From positions 1 through 5,490 of the forward strand of contig QMMZ01000174.1 of assembly GCA_003647525.1 (NCBI GenBank): a stretch of 5,490 bases of DNA, written 5' to 3'. Both the position numbers and the translations under genes were made by a program. A model generated the notes under the pieces. That model saw nothing but the letters and a program-made list of their open reading frames with translations, was not told the origin of the DNA and ran no database searches. Below are positions 1-5,490 of this stretch, piece after piece. Each line of letters begins with the position of its first letter. Position 1 is the stretch's first letter. The stretch comes from Deltaproteobacteria bacterium. Lineage in GTDB: Bacteria > Desulfobacterota > Desulfobacteria > Desulfobacterales > ETH-SRB1.

Positions 1-1
1 C

Positions 2-865
2 ATGTATGGTGAAACCTTTTGGGAAACCTTACTGATTCCCATACGAATGTTTTTCCAGGGGGAAGATAACAGTTACCGATACTTTCAAGGCGCCTTAAAT
101 CCGATTCTAATCTTATTTTCACCCTTTATATTGCTTAACAAAAGATATATTAAAGACAAAATTATTTTTGTGTTCTTTTCTGTTTTTTTTATCATCATGG
201 CATATTTCTTAACTGCCAAACAGGTTCGATATATTCTTCCTGTCCTGCCGTTTCTTACCATCATCGCAGTTATGGGCATAAAAGACCTTGTGGACGGATT
301 GGGAAATGGAATGTCAACTTCTTTTTTGAAGTTTAGAATAAATAGCGGGTCATTAAGCAGGATAGTGATTTTTGCCACAGTTGCCATTTTACTGGCGTCT
401 AATTTATTTTATTTGAAAAATCGGGTGGATATTATTAAACCTTTTCCATATATATTTGGAAAGGAGACAAAAGATGCTTTTCTGAAACGACATCTTTTAC
501 ATTATGATGCCGTGGAATATGTCAATGCCAGTCTGCCTGAAGATGCCGTCATTTTTACAATGTTTCTGGGACGACGGGGCTATTATCTGGACAGAACATA
601 TAAAAATGAGCCTTCATTTGGAATGAATACCATAAGGCAGATGATAAACAGCTCAACCAACGAAGAAAAGTTTGTTGAACATGTCCGGTCCATGCAGGTT
701 ACACATATCCTGATGCGGACCGATATAGTTGACAAATATTTAAAAGATAATTTTCCCGCGGAAGAGATTAAACGCCTTTTATGTCTTGTAAAAAAATGCT
801 GGAGAAAGGTTTACGAAAATAACGGGTACGCGGTATGGGATGTTCAGTTAGGTCATCGATATTGA
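2..865 (+). CDS. C-terminal part of a GT-C (GT39/PMT-like) membrane glycosyltransferase, 5' truncated
   Basis: The visible 287 residues are the end of a polytopic membrane protein that almost certainly starts before the window: GT39-like transferases are usually about 500-600 residues, and the N-terminal catalytic loop is absent, so the ATG at position 2 is probably internal. Hydrophobic segments lie at about residues 32-46, 53-71, 77-93 and 120-138. The stretch around 73-84 (KQVRYILPVLPF) is characteristic of PMT/ArnT-like GT-C proteins. Residues about 165-287 form a soluble tail with YDAVEYVNASLPEDA, a GYYLDR element and VTHILMRTD, a pattern common in the extracytoplasmic tail of this group. 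The family moves sugars from polyprenyl-phosphate donors onto lipids, glycans or proteins outside the cytoplasm; donor and acceptor here cannot be read. The gene ends 40 nt before a TMTC-like gene on the same strand, so the genes probably act in one pathway. Membrane GT-C assignment is fairly firm; the exact family is not. Confidence 0.75.
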   Translation: MYGETFWETLLIPIRMFFQGEDNSYRYFQGALNPILILFSPFILLNKRYIKDKIIFVFFSVFFIIMAYFLTAKQVRYILPVLPFLTIIAVMGIKDLVDGLGNGMSTSFLKFRINSGSLSRIVIFATVAILLASNLFYLKNRVDIIKPFPYIFGKETKDAFLKRHLLHYDAVEYVNASLPEDAVIFTMFLGRRGYYLDRTYKNEPSFGMNTIRQMINSSTNEEKFVEHVRSMQVTHILMRTDIVDKYLKDNFPAEEIKRLLCLVKKCWRKVYENNGYAVWDVQLGHRY

Positions 866-890
866 AAAGTTGTTTATATTTTCTTCCCAT

Positions 891-895
891 TGAGG
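891..895 (+). promoter_or_regulatory. Probable Shine-Dalgarno site of the first TMTC-like gene
   Basis: TGAGG lies 10 nt before the ATG at 906, inside the 40-nt gap after the preceding stop. The spacing is slightly long, but it is the only purine-rich element near this start. The gap holds no clear hairpin or -35/-10 pair. Confidence 0.45.
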
Positions 896-905
896 CCATT
901 CACTC

Positions 906-3023
906 ATGAACGATAATACTACCAAAAGAAATAAACTCCTACAAATACGTCCTGATTTATTGGTATGTCTGTTTTTCGTAATCGCCATCCTTTCCGTTTA
1001 TTGGCAGGTGAGAAATTATTCATTTGTTAATTACGATGACCGACAATATGTCACCCAAAATCATTATGTACAGGCTGGATTGACGTTAGAGAGCATAAAA
1101 TGGTCTTTTACTGCTATACACGCAAGCAACTGGCATCCATTAACATGGCTTTCTCACATGCTGGACTGCCAGATTTATGAAATGAATCCCGGCCACCATC
1201 ACATGACAAATGTGCTGTTACATATATTGAACACCTTATTGCTGTTTCTTGTTTTCAAAAGGATGACCGGGAAGTTATGGCAGAGCGGTTTTGTTGCCGC
1301 CCTATTTGCGCTGCATCCTTTACATGTAGAGTCAGTTGCGTGGGTGGCAGAACGCAAGGATTTACTCAGCACCTTTTTCTGGATGTTGACCCTGTGGAGC
1401 TACGTACGATACGTTGAACGTTCAGATTTTAACAGGTATTTGCCGGTTCTCTTCTTTTTTATCCTTGGCCTTATGGCCAAACCCATGCTTGTGACTCTGC
1501 CGTTTGTACTCCTTTTATTAGATTATTGGCCCTTAAGAAGATTTGAACTTGGTTCAAGAGACGAGAACAACTCACAACAAAGGCGGTTTAATTTTGGTTT
1601 GATTTGCGAAAAAATGCCCTTATTTTTTTTATCAGCCGTGTCGAGTGTTGTGACTTACATTGTTCAGGAAAGTAGTGGCGCTGTCAACTCTTTGGCTGTG
1701 ATTCCATTTCATATCAGGATTGCCAATGCTACGGTTTCTTATGCGAGCTACATTGGAAAGATGATCTGGCCTCATAATCTTGCAGTATTTTATCCGTACC
1801 CGGAATCTATTGTGTCGTGGAAGATTACAGGCGCCGGGTTGTTGCTCGGGGTTATATCGGTTATTGTTTGTCAGATGGTGAGAACAAAACCATATTTTGC
1901 GGTGGGATGGCTTTGGTATATCGGGAGTCTTGTTCCTGTGATTGGTATTGTACAGGCAGGTGTGCAGAAAATGGCTGACAGGTACACCTATGTGCCACTC
2001 ATTGGCTTGTTCATCATTATTGCCTGGGGAGTACCCGATATTTTAGTTAGATGGCGTCATAAAAAAATTATACTCGCCATTTCTACAACATTTGTACTTT
2101 CAGCTTTTATGATTTGCACATGGTTTCAGGTCAAAAACTGGCAAAACAGTATTACTCTATTTGAGCATGCTCTTGATGTGACTGTTGACAACAGTATCGC
2201 ACACATTAATCTGGGTGAGGCTTTAGCAGGACAAGGCAAGATTGATGCAGCCGTCAGGCATTATTATGAGGCATTGCGAATAAAGCCTAATCTTGCTGCA
2301 CCGCATCTAAATCTGGGCGTTGCGTTAAAGGAGGGGGGCAAACTTAGTGAGGCCATCAATCATTTTTCAAAGGTTTTAGGCCTGAAATCCGATTGTGCCG
2401 AGGTACACTATGAGCTTGGCGATACGCTTGATAGAAAAGGCGATTTTGCTTCGGCTATCGAGCACTATCTTGAGGCTGTACGGATAAAACCCGACTACGC
2501 AAAGGTGTACAACAACTTAGGAGTTATACAGGCGCGTCAAAATAAAGATAAAGAGGCTATTGCTCATTTTTACAAGGCAATTCAAATCGACTCCGCTTAT
2601 GCGGGTGCGTATTACAACCTGGGTAAAATTTTTACCAATCAGGGCAAAATTGAAGATGCAATCTTTAATTACAGGAAAACATTGCATTTTAGCCCCGAAA
2701 ATACACAGGCTCTTTATAACCTTTCATGGATATTGGCTTCTCATCCAGATAAAGAATTTCGAAACGGCGAAGAAGCAGTAAGGCTGGCCCAAAGACTTTG
2801 TAAGATCACCCAGTACCAACAGCCTTTGGCACTCGATTCCCTTGCTGCGGCTTACGCAGAGGTGGGAAGTTTTGATGATGCGGTTTCAACCGCTAAAAAA
2901 GCGTTTAAACTGGCTCTGGAACAAGGGCCGGAAGAACTTGTTCAAGGGTTAAAAAAGAGATTGCAGTTGTATGAAAAACGACGCCCTTATCGTCAAACAC
3001 GCTCCGGAGAAGGCAGGAGCTGA
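906..3023 (+). CDS. TMTC-like GT-C membrane protein with C-terminal TPR domain (paralog 1)
   Basis: This complete 705-residue protein has a membrane half (about 1-410) and a TPR half (431-674). The positively charged N-terminus precedes helix 1 (about 17-35). The next loop holds Y43-D44-D45, then N75-W-H-P-L-T, S83-H-M-L-D87 and a His cluster at 97-99. Later motifs are H137-P-L-H-V-E-S-V-A-W, E149-R-K-D-L-L-S, A191-K-P-M, L292-A-V-F-Y and M356-A-D-R-Y-T-Y. About 10-12 hydrophobic segments are visible. Motif order matches the TMTC family, whose animal members are PMT-like O-mannosyltransferases; the acidic pair in loop 1 is where GT-C enzymes place catalytic acidic residues. Five regular 34-residue TPRs (431-600) are followed by a degenerate block (601-674) and a final LYEKRRPYR element often seen ending such TPR proteins. 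It is likely an inner-membrane glycosyltransferase with extracytoplasmic TPRs. Substrate and donor are unknown; annotation as a soluble O-GlcNAc transferase would be misleading. Confidence 0.85.
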   Translation: MNDNTTKRNKLLQIRPDLLVCLFFVIAILSVYWQVRNYSFVNYDDRQYVTQNHYVQAGLTLESIKWSFTAIHASNWHPLTWLSHMLDCQIYEMNPGHHHMTNVLLHILNTLLLFLVFKRMTGKLWQSGFVAALFALHPLHVESVAWVAERKDLLSTFFWMLTLWSYVRYVERSDFNRYLPVLFFFILGLMAKPMLVTLPFVLLLLDYWPLRRFELGSRDENNSQQRRFNFGLICEKMPLFFLSAVSSVVTYIVQESSGAVNSLAVIPFHIRIANATVSYASYIGKMIWPHNLAVFYPYPESIVSWKITGAGLLLGVISVIVCQMVRTKPYFAVGWLWYIGSLVPVIGIVQAGVQKMADRYTYVPLIGLFIIIAWGVPDILVRWRHKKIILAISTTFVLSAFMICTWFQVKNWQNSITLFEHALDVTVDNSIAHINLGEALAGQGKIDAAVRHYYEALRIKPNLAAPHLNLGVALKEGGKLSEAINHFSKVLGLKSDCAEVHYELGDTLDRKGDFASAIEHYLEAVRIKPDYAKVYNNLGVIQARQNKDKEAIAHFYKAIQIDSAYAGAYYNLGKIFTNQGKIEDAIFNYRKTLHFSPENTQALYNLSWILASHPDKEFRNGEEAVRLAQRLCKITQYQQPLALDSLAAAYAEVGSFDDAVSTAKKAFKLALEQGPEELVQGLKKRLQLYEKRRPYRQTRSGEGRS
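2196..2705 (+). repeat. Five tandem TPR-coding units, 102-nt period (paralog 1)
   Basis: Residues 431-464, 465-498, 499-532, 533-566 and 567-600 each show the TPR pattern, with an L-G pair exactly every 34 residues (436/437, 470/471, 504/505, 538/539, 572/573) and A-I/V..Y/F..A....P in helix B. The DNA units have diverged, so this is a protein repeat and not a recent DNA expansion. TPRs normally bind peptides or partner proteins. Confidence 0.9.
2706..3023 (+). other. Degenerate TPR cap and C-terminal tail of paralog 1
   Basis: Residues 601-640 start like another TPR (ALYNLSWILASHP) but carry extra residues before helix B (EEAVRLAQRLCKIT). Residues 641-674 are a further TPR-like unit (LDSLAAAYAEVGSFDDAV). 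The end, RLQLYEKRRPYR, resembles the close of many bacterial TPR proteins with this block. It probably caps the superhelix. Paralog 2 has no counterpart. Confidence 0.65.
3015..3019 (+). promoter_or_regulatory. Shine-Dalgarno site that sets the start of paralog 2
   Basis: AGGAG lies 5 nt before the ATG at 3025 and within the last codons of the upstream gene. An in-frame ATG at 2971 has only weak purine sequence upstream. The site therefore favours 3025 and suggests translational coupling, since the upstream TGA (3021-3023) ends 1 nt before the new ATG. Confidence 0.75.
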
Positions 3024-3024
3024 T

Positions 3025-4989
3025 ATGCTGGGTGCTAAAAGCGATTTTCGCAAAGTCTTTTTAGTGAGTCTCTGTTTGGTTGCTGCAGTTATTGTTACGT
3101 ATATACCGGTCATTCATTCTGATTTTGTCGGGTATGACGATGAGTTGTATGTTACTGAAAACAAGCAAGTTCAGGAAGGCTTTACTTTTGAATCCCTTAA
3201 ATGGGCTTTCACAACGTTTCATTCAGCAAACTGGCACCCGTTGACCTGGCTTTCTCATATGTTGGATTGCGAGCTGTACGGATTGAACCCGGCGGGTCAT
3301 CATTGGACCCAGGTAGAGTTTCATATTGTAAACGCCGTTTTGTTGTTTTTGGTTCTATTCAAGATGACCGGAGCACTTTTCAAGAGTGCTTTTGTGGCGG
3401 CTCTTTTCGCCCTACATCCGTTACATGTGGAATCTGTTGCATGGGTATCGGAACGAAAAGATCTTTTGAGCACTTTTCTCGGATTGATGATGATTTTTGC
3501 ATACCACCGCTATGTCAAATCGTCTTGTCTTAAGAACTATCTGCTGATTATTATATTCCTTAGTTTAGGCCTTATGGCCAAGCCCATGCTGGTGACATTC
3601 CCGTTTGTTTTACTTTTACTGGACTTCTGGCCGCTTAAAAGATTTCAGTATAAGAAAAATGAAAATGACGATCTTTCACAACCCGAAAGAAAAATATATT
3701 ATGGCTTTAAAGGCCTCATGCGACTCATTTTAGAAAAGATTCCACTTTTTATCCCGGTGGTTATCTCAAGCATTTTGACTTTTTTAGCCCAGAGAAGCGA
3801 AGGTGCGGTAAAAACGTTTGGGGATTTATCGCTGAAAACCCGCATTGCTAATGCACTTGTTTCCTTTGTCAGCTATGTGTCAAAAGCGATCTGGCCCAGC
3901 AAACTGGCGGTCTTTTATGTGCATCCTGGAGACGCCCTGTCCGGATGGACCATTATTGGGGCTGCTTTACTGATTGCTGCAGCGATCCTTTTGTCTATTC
4001 GCACATTAAAGAAATATCCGTATATAGCCGTTGGGCTGTTCTGGTATCTTGGAACCCTTGTCCCGGTAATCGGATTGGTACAGGTCGGCGATCAGGCCAT
4101 GGCCGATCGATACACCTATATTCCTTTGATAGGGCTATTTATCATTGTCGCATGGGGCGTTTCAGACCTTTTTAAAAAATGGCAATATGGAAAGATCTTT
4201 CTTGGTATGTCTGGCATGATAATCCTTTCAGCCTTGGCATGGCAGACATTCCATCAGTTGGGTTATTGGAAAAACGGCATTACGTTGTTTGAGAATGCCG
4301 TTAAAGTAACTGAAAACAACTATAATGCACAAAATAATTTGGGCACGGCATATTGTCCGGTAGATCTTGATAAGGCCATTTACCATTATAAAGCAGCTTT
4401 GAAAATAAACTCTAATTTTATACTGGCACTTTACAATCTGGGAACAGTTCTTTCTGAAAAAAAAGATTATGAAAATGCAGTATATTATTTTAACAAAGCA
4501 CTTAAAATAAATCCAAAAAGAACTGATGTGCGGATGAATCTGGCAAATGTCTTGTTTATAAAGGGAAAGGCTGATGAAGCAGTGTCCCATTATATAGAAA
4601 TACTGAAAACCGATTCCGAAAATGCTGATGCGCACTATAACCTAGGATATGTGCTGTCTACTCAAAGGCACTTTAAGGAGGCTGTTTTTCACTATAGACA
4701 GGCACTCAGAATCAATCCGGGATATGTAAAAGCACACTATTTTATAGGAAATATTTTGCTAAAACAGGGTAAAACAGAGGAAGCGTTCACTCATTTTTCC
4801 CAAGCGATTAAAATGGATCCTGATTATGTTCAAGCGTATAATAAAGTCGGACTGATACTGTTCAAACAGGGAAAACTTGACCGAGCAAAAGTGTTTTTTT
4901 CAAAAGCCATTCAGATCGATCCCAATTATAAAGAGGCACGCAAAAACCTTGGGATCGCAAACCAAGCCCTAAAACCTGCTAAACCGTAA
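3025..4989 (+). CDS. TMTC-like GT-C membrane protein with C-terminal TPR domain (paralog 2)
   Basis: This 654-residue protein is a full-length tandem paralog of the gene before it. The start at 3025 is preferred over 2971 (672 residues) because it has a well-placed AGGAG, sits 1 nt after the upstream stop, and removes a polar 18-residue extension; helix 1 is then at about 11-30. The same motifs recur in order: Y37-D38-D39, N69-W-H-P-L-T, S77-H-M-L-D81, G91-H-H, H131-P-L-H-V-E-S-V-A-W, E143-R-K-D-L-L-S, A185-K-P-M, L294-A-V-F-Y and M359-A-D-R-Y-T-Y. Hydrophobic segments continue to about residue 408. TPRs fill about 434-636, with a closing helix to 650; the C-terminal block of paralog 1 is absent. 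By family it is a probable polyprenyl-phosphate-sugar-dependent transferase of the inner membrane with TPRs outside the cytoplasm. No visible motif is lost, so both copies may be active. Acceptor and sugar are unknown. Confidence 0.85.
   Translation: MLGAKSDFRKVFLVSLCLVAAVIVTYIPVIHSDFVGYDDELYVTENKQVQEGFTFESLKWAFTTFHSANWHPLTWLSHMLDCELYGLNPAGHHWTQVEFHIVNAVLLFLVLFKMTGALFKSAFVAALFALHPLHVESVAWVSERKDLLSTFLGLMMIFAYHRYVKSSCLKNYLLIIIFLSLGLMAKPMLVTFPFVLLLLDFWPLKRFQYKKNENDDLSQPERKIYYGFKGLMRLILEKIPLFIPVVISSILTFLAQRSEGAVKTFGDLSLKTRIANALVSFVSYVSKAIWPSKLAVFYVHPGDALSGWTIIGAALLIAAAILLSIRTLKKYPYIAVGLFWYLGTLVPVIGLVQVGDQAMADRYTYIPLIGLFIIVAWGVSDLFKKWQYGKIFLGMSGMIILSALAWQTFHQLGYWKNGITLFENAVKVTENNYNAQNNLGTAYCPVDLDKAIYHYKAALKINSNFILALYNLGTVLSEKKDYENAVYYFNKALKINPKRTDVRMNLANVLFIKGKADEAVSHYIEILKTDSENADAHYNLGYVLSTQRHFKEAVFHYRQALRINPGYVKAHYFIGNILLKQGKTEEAFTHFSQAIKMDPDYVQAYNKVGLILFKQGKLDRAKVFFSKAIQIDPNYKEARKNLGIANQALKPAKP
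4324..4953 (+). repeat. Six tandem TPR-coding units plus capping helix (paralog 2)
   Basis: The repeat landmark glycine or equivalent recurs at residues 440, 473, 507, 541, 575, 609 and 643. All steps are 34 residues except the first, which is 33, because one residue is missing in the A-B turn (TAYCPVDLDKA). Helix B segments follow the pattern A-V/I..Y/F..A/I..I/L with a following D/N-P. The last unit has only helix A and acts as a cap. Confidence 0.88.
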
Positions 4990-4999
4990 CATATTGTCT

Positions 5000-5005
5000 G
5001 GAGAG
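5000..5005 (+). promoter_or_regulatory. Shine-Dalgarno site of the GT2 gene
   Basis: GGAGAG lies 5 nt before the ATG at 5011 in a 21-nt intergenic gap. It supports that start over the internal ATG at 5041, which would cut off the first beta strand. Confidence 0.75.
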
Positions 5006-5010
5006 TTTTT

Positions 5011-5490
5011 ATGTTTAAAAATAAAAAAGTGATTGTTGTCATGCCGGCATACAATGCTGCTCAGACCCTTCGAAAAACCTGGGATGAAGTCATGGCTCAG
5101 GAAATAGTGGACCTGATTATTGTAGTCGACGACAAGAGCAAGGATGAAACTGTTTCCATCGCAAAAGCATTGCCCGACACTTTAGTATATACACATGAGC
5201 AAAACTTAGGCTACGGAGGCAACCAGAAAACCTGTTACAGGCTTGCCTTGGAAGCCGGCGGTGATATCATCATTATGGTTCACCCGGATTATCAGTATAC
5301 ACCCAAGTTGATTCCTGCAATGGCTTCCATGATCGGGAACGGTTTGTATCATTGTGTTCTGGGCTCACGGATTCTCGGTGGTTATGCTTTAAAGGGCGGG
5401 ATGCCGGCATGGAAATACATTGCCAATCGTTTTCTTACTTTTGCAGGAAATATTCTGATGGATGCTAAACTATCAGAGTACCATACCGGA
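5011..5490 (+). CDS. Family 2 glycosyltransferase, DPM/DPG-synthase-like, 3' truncated by window
   Basis: The frame is open from the ATG to the window edge, giving 160 residues with no stop; relatives are usually about 230-300 residues or longer, so the C-terminus is missing. It is a GT-A fold GT2 enzyme: first beta strand KVIVVMPAYNA (6-16), IIVVDDKSKDET (36-47) with the nucleotide-binding D40-D41, NLGYGGNQ (65-72), HPDYQYTP (91-98) at the usual metal-binding DXD place, LGSRILGG (117-124), and SEYHTG (155-160), the start of the acceptor-side motif usually followed by an aromatic or Arg. No membrane helix occurs in the visible part, so it acts on the cytoplasmic face. Members of this group often transfer a hexose from a nucleotide sugar to polyprenyl phosphate, which would suit the GT-C enzymes upstream, but the sugar and acceptor cannot be assigned and transfer onto another lipid-linked glycan is possible. 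Confidence 0.85.
   Translation, partial: MFKNKKVIVVMPAYNAAQTLRKTWDEVMAQEIVDLIIVVDDKSKDETVSIAKALPDTLVYTHEQNLGYGGNQKTCYRLALEAGGDIIIMVHPDYQYTPKLIPAMASMIGNGLYHCVLGSRILGGYALKGGMPAWKYIANRFLTFAGNILMDAKLSEYHTG

Noticed and set aside
85..387. 100-residue minus-strand open frame
   Set aside because: It lies wholly opposite the coding sequence of the GT-C fragment, whose protein pattern is convincing, and shows no domain-like pattern of its own.
866..905. Possible promoter in the 40-nt gap, with an AT-rich TATATT stretch
   Set aside because: No matching -35 element at suitable spacing and very little room; read-through from the upstream gene is simpler.
2560..2781. Short plus-strand open frames inside the paralogs (2560-2781, 3201-3533, 3945-4175)
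   Set aside because: All are alternate frames of strongly supported TPR or membrane coding sequence, with no separate ribosome site or recognisable product.
4228..4635. 135-residue minus-strand open frame rich in Ile, Phe and Cys
   Set aside because: It is opposite the last membrane helix and first TPRs of paralog 2; the composition follows from the antisense of AT-rich TPR codons.
2196..4953. Possible classification as soluble O-GlcNAc transferases because of the TPRs
   Set aside because: There is no GT41 catalytic domain after the TPRs; the N-terminal half is a multi-pass membrane domain of the TMTC/PMT type.
5041..5410. Palindromic 10-mer ATGCCGGCAT at 5041-5050 and again at 5401-5410
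   Set aside because: Both copies encode Met-Pro-Ala in frame in the GT2 gene; two copies inside one coding region are more simply codon coincidence than an operator.

Overview
This window is a stretch of a bacterial surface-glycan or protein-glycosylation locus. Four genes lie head to tail on the + strand and fill nearly all of it: the end of a polytopic GT-C/GT39-like glycosyltransferase (2-865), two complete tandem paralogs that each join a multi-pass membrane GT-C-like domain to C-terminal tetratricopeptide repeats (906-3023 and 3025-4989), and the start of a cytoplasmic GT2 glycosyltransferase that runs off the right edge (5011-5490). Gaps are 40, 1 and 21 nt, with Shine-Dalgarno-like sequences before all three visible starts. 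No terminator or convincing promoter is visible between genes, so they look co-transcribed. No RNA genes, mobile elements, CRISPR arrays or attachment sites were seen.

The two paralogs have the motif order of the TMTC family (animal TMTC1-4, PMT-like O-mannosyltransferases with TPR tails): a YDD acidic loop after the first membrane helix, NWHPLTWLSHMLD, a histidine cluster, HPLHVESVAW.xERKDLLS, AKPMLVT, and a MADRYTY motif before the last helices, then 34-residue TPRs. Bacterial members are usually annotated only as 'tetratricopeptide repeat protein', and their substrates are largely unknown. The flanking GT2 resembles the DPM/DPG-synthase-like group, which charges polyprenyl phosphate with a sugar on the cytoplasmic face. 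The working model, an inference, is that the GT2 makes a lipid-linked sugar and the three GT-C proteins transfer such sugars outside the cytoplasm, with the TPR tails recruiting acceptors or partners.

The organism is not identifiable with certainty. Moderate-to-low GC, Shine-Dalgarno sites, and this gene type suggest a Gram-negative, environmental, Desulfobacterota-like bacterium, with Planctomycetota and related phyla as alternatives. The locus is not a wholly new system, but the tandem TMTC-like pair with differently built TPR tails beside a putative donor synthase is a coherent and little-studied module.
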